From Gymnorhina tibicen (taxonomy: Eukaryota > Chordata > Aves > Passeriformes > Artamidae): 64,000 bases of DNA. Positions 36,701-48,700 of the stretch are shown piece after piece; position 1 is the first letter of the stretch, and each line of letters begins with the position of its first letter. The position numbers and the translations under genes were made by a program. The stretch is taken from the NCBI GenBank assembly GCA_013399875.1, contig VXAZ01006785.1:231918-295917 (forward strand), in the 5' to 3' direction. The notes beneath the pieces are model-generated. The model was given only the letters and a program-made list of their open reading frames with translations. It was not told the DNA's origin and did not search any database.

Positions 36701-39700
36701 TGGGGAAAAACTCTTTAGGCTCTGTATCAAGTTGCTTGTTGTTACAGTGACAGAAAAAAGAACACCTCCTCCAAACTCCTACCTAATGGTTAAGATTAGG
36801 TGGAGTAGGAACTGCTCCAGGCCTGAGCCTGCCATTTCACAGCAGTGAAAAATTATCCAAGGTGGCACTGCCATGGTCCTGACATCCATCTGCATGTCTG
36901 CCACCTCTGCTCTGCTGGCACCTGCTCTGAGCTCATCCTGTAGTGAGACAATACACACACAGAGCTAGTGCTACCAAAAAAATGAATCATTTTTCAAGAG
37001 TTCAGCTGCCCAGACCTGCTTACTGTGAATGGGATAAGCTTGAATAAGTGCTGGCATAAAAGCAGAGGTAGAAATCTGCCTCAGGGAGTCAAGTGAAAAG
37101 TGGAATTGAGCGGCTAGGTCAGCTTAAACTGCATACAAAGTCTTAACAATTGTGGAAGTAGGGAGGCATCTTATAGCTAGTCTACTTCATAGAAATAGTT
37201 CCGTATTGAATGACTTAAAGTATTATCTGGTGAATAAGGCATTCAGCATGTTCAAGCACCTTTCCCAGTGACCAGAGAAAGCAGAGCAGCTCCAGGAAGA
37301 AACTGACCTGCCCTGGAATAGGTAGTAACACGTGGGATGCAAGGGAATAACACGTCTCTGACTTCAACCTGGATTCCCCACACCCAGCATGAAGATCTCA
37401 GTCACCAGACCACTGTAACAGAATCACTTGTTTGCCTGCCTTTAGTTTCCGTGACAAAATTTAAAAGCTTTCTGTTTTGTCCTCAAACAGAAAAGCAAGA
37501 TTTAGAAAATCCCAGCAAATTTTGTACGACAAAAATATCTCCTTCTTGCTAAATATCAGTTTTTTGTTCCAGTCCCATGAGTGCTGCAAACATTCTGTCA
37601 CCTCACTTGGGAGAAAAAGTATTTCTCAGGCACTTGTTTTGTTTATGGATATTCTCTGTATGTCAATGTGAAGCAAAAGAATAAGGCTGGGAAGGAAGAA
37701 AGAAAAACATCTTTGAAAGATCAAACTACATTTAAAAAAGAAACAGTCTTAAAGGGAGGAAAAGTAGAGTATTGGTCATTGCTACACAGAGGAACAGCTC
37801 TCTCAGACATGGAAACACAAGCTGGGCCTGCCATGGCCACAAGGGGCATTTCATTCCCAGCTGGCGTTTCACCTCTTCAGAGCTTCCACCGGGTTTATTA
37901 TCATTAGTGCTTTCTGTGATATTTTCAAGTTTTCATCTCAGACCAAAAGTAAACTTACGTTGGAAAAAGCGAAAGAAAAGGGAAGACAGGCAGGATCAAA
38001 TTACCAGACAGTTATGGGATCACGAGAAGATGCTTTCTATTTCTGAATATTTTTCATAGCATGACCCAGACACTTTTTCTAAGAAGAAATTTCAGTTTCC
38101 AACAGATTTAACCCTTGAGAGTGAAGCAATGTGAGGGGTTAAGAATCTGTTAAACTCTTAAAGCATACTTCTGAATTTTTTTTTTTTTAGTTAATACATC
38201 CAAAAGTTATATTTAGATATATGTTCATTCTAGTAGTGTCAGTTCAGAGCTTATTTTCACTTTGCATACTAGAGAGAACTCCTCACTGCTCTTGGTCCTT
38301 CCCTTGAGAAAACAGTAAACAGCATATCTGATTTTCCAGATTTCAGGGTAATGAAGAGGCTCCCTTTTTCTAAGAAAGAAGCTTTTTAGCAGCCCACTCA
38401 CTCACTAAAACCCTTGACAATATTCTTGCCCTGGCAGCAAGCCACCAAAACGTGAGTTTCAAGATAGTCGCTGCTGCTTTATCCCTTCCACAAGGTTTTG
38501 GTCACCCCCTCACTCACCTGGCTCCCCCAACCCCCTAATCCCCAGTGCTAAATGGCTGATAACCCATACTGACCATCTATCCAGTGAAAAATCTCAGCCC
38601 CAGCTCTCAGGCTGTCATCCTCCTCTCTAAGTACAACACAGGCTCCAGCTCTCACCCTCACCCTGGTACTTCCTTTCGGTTGTCTGGTTCTTCTAGACCT
38701 CCTGGTCTGGGACTGGACAAGGACCCCACTTTGCAGCCCTCTCTGAGCCCTCAATGACATTTCCAGCTGTTTTTCTTTCCTGTTCTGCTTCTTAATGACT
38801 TAAAGACTGAGCTCTCCAGTGTGCCAGATCTAGATCTAGTTCACATAAGCTGAAGGAGTTTTTCTGGACCTATCGTCATGTGCCGACTAAAAGCTATCCT
38901 GACCTATCATTTAGGAAAACCAATATAAAAATTATTAAAAGGAAGCCATTTTACACATACAGACCAACACACGGATTTTATGTTGTTGCATAAATTACCT
39001 TATCACGTACAGAAAAAGATCACGGTTATTTATGCAACAGGGAGAGAGCAAGCACAAGGAATAGCTGAGCATTTTCCCTCTGTTAACTCCTCAGTTGCAA
39101 CGTGGTACAGATAACATTTTTTTTTGCTGAGGGTTATTAACATGTAGTGAAGAGCTGCACCCAACCTGTCCACAAGCACTCGAACTGATCCGAGGATGTA
39201 ACCGTACTCTGGAGCGCAAGAGGATTTATCCCTGAGGCGGAAAAACAATTACCTGAACGAAGACAGATATAGATCATTGAGTACTGAGATACTTACTGCC
39301 TAAACGAGGGAATATATCCTTATGGAAGTAGCGACGCTAAGGAAGGGGAGATGAGGGAAATGACCGAGCGGGTGCGAAGCCCTGCCGGAGAAGGAGAGGC
39401 GGATAGCAGCCAATCCTGTGGGGTAATGAGGGGTGCGCTTCCCGGCAGGAGGGATTAGGCTGAGTTTCCCAGTTACATTCCTCCATCTCAGGGTTTCACT
39501 CCTGGAGAAGAAATGCACTACATGCACCAGATCTGGAAGCAGTTCAGGAGAACCCCCCTCTGCCACCCCCTTTCCTCCCTCAGAGCCGGCGCTATCCACA
39601 CATAAGCAGAGAGGTGCAGGGGATGGGGGGCAGCGCTACGCCCCGGGGCTGAGGGACGGGAGGTCAGTGCTGGGGCAGGGCCCCCTCCCGCTGTGGGGTG

Positions 39701-42700
39701 GCCGTGCATGGAGGAGAGGGCTGTGGCATGAGGTGGGACGGGGTGTGTGGGTGCTCGCTGGGGGAGGGTGCCTTGCTGGGGAGGGAGGGAACGAATGGAG
39801 AAAAGGGCTTCCCTGCATCGGGGGAAGAAGCCTCTCTGCAGGAGCGCAGGGGGGATGGAGGTAGGGGTGCCTGTGAAGGTGGGGAGACTCTGGGGCAGGG
39901 ATTGCTGCCTTTTTGGGGGGCCCTTGGGGAGGAGGGAGTCAGCCTCCCGGCGGAGGAGGGATCTGCGCTGGAGCGCTAGAGGGGTGCCGGGGGGCTGAAG
40001 AGGTCTCTGCGGGCAGGGGTGCCGGGACCGGGGCGGGGNGAAGGGTCTGCGGGGGCTCGGAAAATATTTTGGAGGCGTTGAGAGGGTCTGCAGAGGGGGT
40101 TCTGAAAAGCTCTGGGGGAACTCAGGGGTCAGGCGGGAGCTCTGAGGGCTCCGAGGGAGAGCGGCTGGGAACTACCGGGCTTCGCGGGGTCTCGGGAGGG
40201 ATTTGGGGAACGCTGAAGGAGCTCCGCCGGGATTTGGCAGAACTCCGTGGAGCCTCGGAGGAAATCCGGGAACCAGGAGAGGGGCTGCAGGGGGCTAGGG
40301 GGGCTCTGGGGCTGACGGGAGCCGGCGGGGAGGCTCTGAGGGGATTTTGAGGGGGTTTCTTTGGGGAAAATCTGTGGGGAGGCTTTGAGGAGAGTCTGAG
40401 GGGAGGCTCTGAGGGGGCTCTGAGAGGATTTTGATGGAGAGCCCCTGGGGATGCCTGAAGGGGGATCTGTGGGGGAGCTCTGAGGGAATTTGAGGAGGCT
40501 GTCTAAAGATTTTAGGGGAGAGCCATGGGGACGCTTTGGGAGAAGGGAGTGTCTGAGGAGATACTCTGAGGAGACCAGAGAGGCTCTGAGGGGGCTTGGG
40601 GGCTCAGAGGGCCTGGGGGGTGCTGCGGGGGCGCCCCGGGGGCGGCCGCAAATCCCCTCTCCCTCCCGTGCAGGCTGCTGCCTTCCTACCCCCGTTACCG
40701 TGGCAACCGCCCGGGCTCCCCCAGCCCCGCACCGCAGCCACCGCTGCCGCCGGAGCTGCTGGGCAGCCGCCTGCCGCCGCCGGCCATGGAGCTACTGGCC
40801 GCGGCCCTCAGCGCTGCCTGCGCTCTCGACCAGGACGGCTCGTCGGGACAGCCCGGCAGGTGAGGGGGGTGCCGAGGGCGGGGGGGCGCGGGGCGCGGGC
40901 GGGCGTAGGGGCCGCTGTCCCGCCTCTGCCCCGCCGCTGCTCTGAGGGCGCCTCCCGCCTCTCCGCAGGGACCCCGCCGCCACTGAGGAGAGCCCCCCCG
41001 CCGGCACGGCCGGGGCACCGCCCGCACACCCTATGACGGCCGACTCCTGGAGGAACCTCATCGAGCACATCGGTAAGGAGCCGTGCCCGCCGCGGGATGT
41101 CCGGCCGCCGCTGCGCCCTCACACAACTTCGCCGCTTCTCCCGCTCCTCGCCCCGACGGCGGCACAGCAGCCCCTAGAGGTGCCCCTCAGCCCAGCCGCA
41201 CCGCCCCTGCCCCCCTGAACCCCCAAACCCAGAGCTAAAGACAAGCGGTGCACAGCCGGGGGGAGTCTCGGGCGGGGTAAGGGCTTGTGCTGCAGGACCC
41301 CAACTCCCTATCCTTGCTGGGAACCCCTCACTGTTGGTGTAAAACATCATTACCGTGGCTTTTTCACGTCTTTGGGGGCATCAGGTTTGCACGCTGCCAG
41401 GCAGGAGATTAATGCTGTCGCTGAAGAGCCTGACCCTTGTTCATAAATAACGATTATTCCTGTGATTACAAAACAATTAATCATTAAGGCTATCCCAGAC
41501 TTTCTACTAAAATATGATTTTGCGTACTCCAAAAGGCATAAGACTGAAGTATTTTGTCACCCATCCTGTTGGACATTAGTTGTATGCACCAGGTTCTGCA
41601 TCTATTCAGTGTAACAGCCACTGGCATAGCACTTGCAACACAGGAGTAAGTTATTTTATCCTTTGTGGTCTCTAAAAAGGCAAAATTGAGGTTATTTGGG
41701 TGGCTGTGGAGGAGAGGACCGTTATGCTTTTGCTCTTATGGGGGGTTTTTTTTGTTTTTTTTTTTAATCTTTTGTGGGATGGGGAGAGGACCTCCACAGC
41801 TTGTTTCTTGGTTTCCCACATCAGAATTGTGACATTCCTCAGAGGGATTTCATCAACAGCAAAGGTAAATCCCATCCTGAGGCAGGTTTTATGGTGGGAA
41901 TATAGAAGCTTTGTTGTTAAACACTCCTGCTCAGCTGCAGGAAATAGAATCAACATACTTGAATCTAGAGGGCAGGAATGTAGCACTTAGCATGGGAAAA
42001 TTGAATAGATAGCTCTCACGAGCAGCAATGCAAACCTCCCTGACAGGAACGAGGAGGCTTCTCAGGCTGTCTCTGCTGTTTGGTGTCGGGCTATGGCATG
42101 CAAGGCTGGTCTTGATACACCTGATGCCACTGGGACAGTACTGGAGAAGGAGGCTGGTGTGAAACCAACAGCCTGCCAGCATCCATCAGAGAAACCAGCT
42201 GAGTTTGGGGCCTTCTGGAGGAAAGTGATGAACAATTTGCATGAGTGTTGCCAGATCTGTTACCTGCTTTTGGCTGTGTAGATACTGATCTCCCAAGGGA
42301 GCTGTGTCAAAACATTGTCAGTTTACTGGGACTGTGCACCTCAAAAGTGAGATAAAAATACTAAAACCAGCAGGAGTTCAAAGCAACTCTGTTGCTATAT
42401 TAATATATATTTTTATGTGCTGTATATCAGAGGGAAGCTGTGCAAAAGCTCTGCACACATCTGTGTAACTGCAAGTAGGTCTGTTGCACCTTTACAGAAG
42501 AGACCGGGTTTTGACAACTGAGGTACTATGTTTATCCCCACCAGAGATGTTACATCAAATGGCTGGAGCTCACTCACTCTCTTCCCTCCCTCCTGCTTTT
42601 GAGACGTTAGTGGACTCTTTGCCTGAAACTGGAGCAGAGAATTTCAGAGAAAACGTCTCTGGGCCTCCTGAGATTTTACATAGCTTTCAATGCAATAACG

Positions 42701-45700
42701 TTTACTTTAAGAGCACTGCTAACTCTCTGAGGTGAGGATTTCCACAATTAGTAACTAGTTTTTCAATTCCCCTCCCAGGTTTTGAGAGAGCTGGGAAGGG
42801 AGACTGTGACAGCAAAATTAAATGGAATAAACAAAAAGGGAAACGTCTGTTATGTACTATAAAAACTATGTAAACATGCCTTAGGAAGATCAGTCTTAAA
42901 CACTTAAGTCAACAGATAACACCAAACTCATGCTCTGACCACAGGGTTAACCTTTAGCCGGGTCACAGGAGGGACAGTTGGGACATTAAGCAATGAAAGG
43001 GAGCTTGTACAGGTCTCTGACATTTTGTACTTGTTCACTTACTAAATGTAAGCATTTACTAAATGCTTTTATAATCTGAGTCACAATTAAGCTATTGATC
43101 TCAGCTTTTTTTCTACACATTCAGTCAGTTCCCAGATGTATTGTTCTCCTTTCAACATGTCAAAACCTTGTTCCTTGACCTTGCATCTGTTACCCCTCCT
43201 GTGCTGTGACCATCCCCTGTTCCATCTGGACAAGGCTTTGGCATAGCTTCTCTCCCTCTCTCTCATCTACGTAATTTCTCTATCCATTGTAACCTCTTTA
43301 CCAACATATGGGTAGACCCTTAGGACCAAGACAGCAGAGATATCTTTTATCCTTGCTAGCACAACCCTCCTTATTTCTTCCTACCCTTCTGCCTAAACAT
43401 CTACCTGTCTTTTGTCTTTCTTCTGTACAGCCTTTCTGCTTTCTCCCCATATTGCTCTCTGTGGTAGAGCTTCAGCCAGTCTCTCTTCAGCTCCTTCCTT
43501 AAAATGAGTTACCTTGCTGTCATTTCCAGTTGAGTTCTGGTGGTGGATGCTTTCCATCAGTCAGATCTTTCCATGTCTGTATTTGCCTTTGCCTGCCACT
43601 GACCGCTCCGTAGCTCTTATCTGGTCGGTCAGGGAACCTGGAAACAAAACCAACTTTCATTATCTGGGTTTTATTTCCTTAAAAGCAAGACAGAAATAGT
43701 CTCGAGGATCTTTTTAAAAGGGCTGCTCTTCAGATCTGCACATGGGACCCTAAATCCCCCTTACACAAAGCATCCTCTGACTTGCAAGGCAGAGCCAGCA
43801 GCACAACATGGCTGTATACTTGCAGTCAGACACTGCAAGTATAATTATCTCCAATTCGAGTAAAATAGATTACGTTTCCCTTGAGCCAAACACTGCCCAT
43901 GCTGCTGCAGGATGTTACTTCCCAGCCTGTCCTGCTCTCCATGGGGCAAAAAGAACGCAGAGCCCTCAAGCACAGGCTGACCATATGGATCAGTACCACC
44001 AAAAGCAACTCCAATTTAGCAGGCTCTCTGCTACATTCCTGAAGGAGCCTTTCCATCCTGCTACATCCTCAGCACCCTCCCTGATAGTGAAAAACAGCCT
44101 GAAATGCTTAGGGAAGCCATATAAACCTAGTTGACACAGAGAGAAATTACATAAGTGGCAGCAGCATGCAAAACTTGAGGGGAAGTCTCCTCTGCTCAGT
44201 GTTGTGTAGGAAGCTAACAGAAGACTATATGGTTTCCTAGGCACAGTTACCCTTACTGCTATTTTAATCCGGTGTCGAACATCTTTCCAGGAAGAACAGA
44301 TAACAGGACATACTCGCAGACTGCAGTAATGCTGTGCTTGTTCCTGCACCTTTCCCTAGCATATTTCCCATATAGTTTTAGCAGTGACTGGTACAGAGCC
44401 TCATTGAAACTGGTCCAGAGATTTAATAGGCAGCAACATCTACATTTCTGCCCACCCTAGACTAACTCTTAATCCCATTGTCTCTCACCTTATTACACAC
44501 AGAATCTCAGATCAAATATCATGACCAGATAAATTTTAACCACTAATGATTCAGACAAAATCAATTATGTAGCATGTTTTTTTTAACATCAAAGGCTTTT
44601 CTCTTTATTCATTCATGTTACACTGCAATTCAAGTATAAACCAAAGGAGATAATGTAAATTGTGCTTCTTCAATTTCATTAAGGGAGGAAAGTGACTCAA
44701 AGCGTGCTCATGCTCTCTTGCCTTTACATGTCTTCTAAATTACATTTTATATTCAAGCAGTTAAAATTCTGGGTCCTACAGATGGTTCGGAAAGAGAAAT
44801 GGGACTGTTTGAAAGCCCTCAGAGACACAGAGGATGTTCTAAAGATGGGCAATGAACTTCAGGATTCCTACCTTTTTCGTGCTGTCAGTTGATATCAGAG
44901 TGGGGGCAAATCCTGTGCAATTTCATCTACTCCTGAAGTTAGTAATTGAAACTTGGAAGACACCTGGTATCATTGATGTGCTGCCACATGGTGTGAGTTC
45001 AGAGCCTGTTCCTTAGTGCTATAGCAAATAGGGACCTTTTGGATGTTAATTTTGTGTCTTCAAGCATCATAGAAACTGAGAAGGAAAACAGCAGGATATT
45101 AAGCAACATGTCCAAGGCTAACCATGAAGTCCATACCAAAACAAACTTAGTAACTGTAGCTAGTTGCCCCGAAGCTTCACCTGTCCAGTGCCAGTAGCAG
45201 CAGCTCAGTGTTTCCTCATTAAGGATTTTTGTGGCCATCAAATTGCTCTTTTTAAAGTAATTTCAATGTGTGCAGTATTACTTTTCTAGACACACATTTA
45301 AACATAGATATCAACCTATATAGCTTGTAACATAGAAAACAAAGAAAATAACATAGAAAATCAACATAACAGAGAAAATCAAGGTTTAAAAGACATTTAA
45401 GCCTGGCAAATTGCTTCTTTTATGTCTTCTGAGTGATCATGGATTCATCTGTGTTACTAAATATTTTGTGAGAGCAGATTGTTGACGACACTTTAGATTT
45501 ACAAATGGCCTTCCATTTATAGTTTCCACTTCTGGCTGAAATAGGAATGCCATGATTGGCTTTTCACTCTGCACGGAAGGGACCTCTCTCACCTCTACTG
45601 AGGTGAACTAATGCAAAGCAATTGTCCTTTCCCACAATACTTTTCTACTATCTTATTCAGTTGTAACCTCTCAGACCTGTTATGTTCCTTCCTAGGGCTC

Positions 45701-48700
45701 TTGTACCAGGAGTATCGAGATAAATCTACGCGCGAGGAGATTGAAACCAGGCGACTGCAGGATTCACAGACAGACCCTGAGGAGACTTCACCCAGTGAGG
45801 AAACCCCCTCTGAAGCAGAACCCACAAGTACAATCGAAAACAAAGCTCCACCACAAATCAATTTGCTGAGAAATTCCAACTCTAGGTTCAACTTATGGCA
45901 GGATCTTCCTGAGGTCCAGAGCAGTGGTGTCCTCAGCATCCTCCAACCAGATGAGATCAAGCTGCAGGAGGTAATGGGGGAAGGCAGAATGTTCCTTAAC
46001 AGTGTTGCTGCTTTAAAAGGGGAGAGAGAGTTAGGCCAAATGATCAAGATTTAAAAACTAAAAGCTTCACAGCAGTCACACACAAGCCTTGCCCTGTTGA
46101 GTACTTTCTGAGTTGCACTGGTTAGCACCACTCACTCTTTTTTGTGAAACTGCAGAAATTGTTCTATATACTATTGCTGCTGGACGTTTCTGTAGCAAAA
46201 GGAACTTCTTTTCCCTTTTCTGATTCAGTGTTAGAAGCAATTTACAAAGGAAGAGGGATAATGAGGAGGTTTTTACAAAAGAGCTATTGGTTCCAGTACA
46301 CATTAATCCTTTTCTGAAGTTACTATCAGGACACATAACTTTCAACCAGAAATCTTAGAAGAATTCAGCCGTTAACTGTAAGATTTTGAATATGATGACA
46401 TTAATAGAAATAGAAGAGATAGAGATTGATAAATGTCCTTATATTTAATTGTTGTTGGAGTCTATTGCAAACAGTAAAAAATAATGACAGGTATATTTGC
46501 ATTTAGCCATGCAGTACAGTGACATTACTATTTTAGAGCCACGCACTGTGACTTACAGGACTGCATCAGGAGTGGGTGGGGGTAGCTGTCACAAGTGATG
46601 ACAGCATCAGTCACACCACAGTTTACAACTGGTTGTGATTTTGGGTAGCATGGGGAGTGCGAGTGCTCTTTGTCACTGCACAGTACTGCATTCATAGCCA
46701 TCAGTGGAGAGGGCAGATCTTGTTTAGTGTGCGCTGTGCGCTGTGGTATGAGCAGTGGGCTTTCCGAGGCTCAATCCCGCAAGTCCGACTGTACTCCTGC
46801 ACCAGGATTGCTTCTGATGAGATGGCTGTGGCAGTGTATCTGCTTAGCCCTGTCTCACAGGATTGTACCCAAAGTGCTGAAGAACATCTCAGGGTGCAAG
46901 CAGGCCCTGCTAAGTTCACTTAGACTTGCATAATCCATACTGATGAACACCTTATGCACACAGTGCCATTCCTGTCTAAGGCTGTAACTTAAGTGTCACA
47001 CTGAAAAGGCTCATATTGCACACCCCAAGGGTATGATGGGCAGGGCTGTGTTATTCACATCCTTAGTGGAGGGGACTGGTGTTTATATCCAGTAGTATGG
47101 GCTGGCAAGCACAGGCTGTTAGGGTGTCAGTGTTAGGGCTGAAGGTGACTGAAAGGATTTGTTGCTTTTCCATGTTCTTCTTCTGCACTGGTTATTCCAT
47201 ATTGGATTTGTTCTGTTTACCTGGCAAAACACAGTACTTCCAAGTGCCAGCATTACAAACACAATCTGGCATCTGAAAAAATTAGAAGCTTTTCTTTTTA
47301 TTTTTGCTTCAAAATGAAGAACCTTTTACAGAGAAATATTTGCTTAAAAGTGTGCATTATAGATTTTAAAGCTTGCCATTTCTGTTAAGTTACATTCATT
47401 ACCTGTATGTGTTTTTGGGAAAAAATCTCTGTGCTGCTAAAACCCAAAACCCAACATTAAGTGTGCTCAATTTTCTTCTCTCTGTTAAAATAACCAGAGA
47501 AATAAAGCCGTTGGAGAATGGGACAGTGCTGTCATACAGAGGTGCTGTGCCTTCTCCACTGTTAGTTTATCAGACCTAAAATTTTCTTCCTGCTTGTTCT
47601 GGGATTAGCACAGTAAGAGATTATAAAATTGCTCAAAGCCAGAAAGCTGTGAAATTGGCTGAACACTGAACAGATAGAGTGGAGAATTTGCTTTGTGAGG
47701 AGAGTCAAGGTCAGAAAACAAGGAGGGCTAGAGAAATCACTGAAGCTGTTGAAGAGATAATGTTGAATTCGGCTTTGCTATAAGCAAGCACCACTTGCTC
47801 CTGCAGTTCTGGAACCCTGCTCATGTCGGATGTGAGCTGTGAGAGTGAGGGCTTAATTTAGTGAGTGTAAAATGTTCAGCTTCATGAAGGAGAATTGGAG
47901 AAATTTTCCTGAAGTACAGGACAGCAGAAATTCTGGAGTAGACATCTTAAGGACAAAACTGTATTTTCTGATCCATTTTACCTTCAAAGCTGTAGTAAAC
48001 ACAGGGACTAGTACGACTTGCATGTCTTCAGTCAGGAAAGGTGGAGCAAGAGTATTATTTTGACCACAGGGAAAAATACTGGTACACAAATGGAAAGAAA
48101 GTTGAAGTTAACGCTTTGCTTCATAGCTGAGGAAGGGAACACCACCGTAGCTGTGACAGAGCAGGGCTTAAACGGAGAAAAAGTTGGTTATCTGAAATAA
48201 TCTTCAAAGTGAAAGAGACTAGAACAAGAAGAGGAATCTGGGGTCATTAGTGGCAATGATGGAAATTACTGAGCAGCTTATCAATGCAAGATAAAAAAAA
48301 AAAAAGACATAGGTTTTCAAGCATCAAAACAAGAAACTTGACTGGAAGAGCAATGGATGCTTGAAAAGTGTCATGGAAAGTGATTTTTTATTGTCCACGT
48401 TGGAACAAACAAGCCAGATATTTTCACTATGGATTTCATTATTTCTTTAGTATAGCCTGCATTCTCCACCTGCCCTTGCAGGTCTGGCACCCACCACTAT
48501 GGCAAACAGCAAACATACACAAATTTTACAGTCAGACTTGGCAGAGAAATATTCCTGACTTGGAGTCTCTGGAAAGCTGCAGTGCAAAATGATTGGATGT
48601 GTCAATCTCCAGGATAACTGGAAGGGACAGGCTGTCCCAACACATCCTGTATATCTTTGCCTATTTGCACTTCTCTCATTTATCAAATAAAAAGGTACAG

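Larger units (their letters stand above)
31119..40968 (+). other. NGEF long intron 2 containing the alternative promoter
   Basis: This phase-2 intron of 9.85 kb separates the second long-form exon from the common exon. From 31.1 to about 39.4 kb it is AT-rich and I recognised nothing coding in it; a T12 run lies near 38178-38189. From 39.4 kb it turns GC- and G-rich, leading into the short-isoform promoter and its private exon at 40786-40859. Confidence 0.75.
40590..41220 (+). promoter_or_regulatory. CpG-island promoter of the short NGEF isoform
   Basis: CpG dinucleotides are dense from roughly 40590 to 41220 and rare in the rest of the window. The island spans the short-isoform first exon (40786-40859), a 109-base GC-rich intron, and the common exon ending at 41072. 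A GC box (GGGGCGGGG, 40030-40038) lies farther upstream. No TATA box is seen, as is usual for CpG promoters. Initiation probably falls between about 40690 and 40780. Confidence 0.75.

Noticed and set aside
39433..40350. Plus-strand Gly/Glu/Arg-rich open frames of about 145 codons
   Set aside because: They arise from the G-rich minisatellite and one crosses the ambiguous base. They are not genes.
40490..41036. 146-151 codon frames over the CpG island
   Set aside because: Frames overlap the true NGEF exons in the wrong phase, and low stop density is expected in CpG-rich DNA.
45595..46047. 150-codon minus-strand frame
   Set aside because: Antisense shadow of the NGEF autoinhibitory-region exon.
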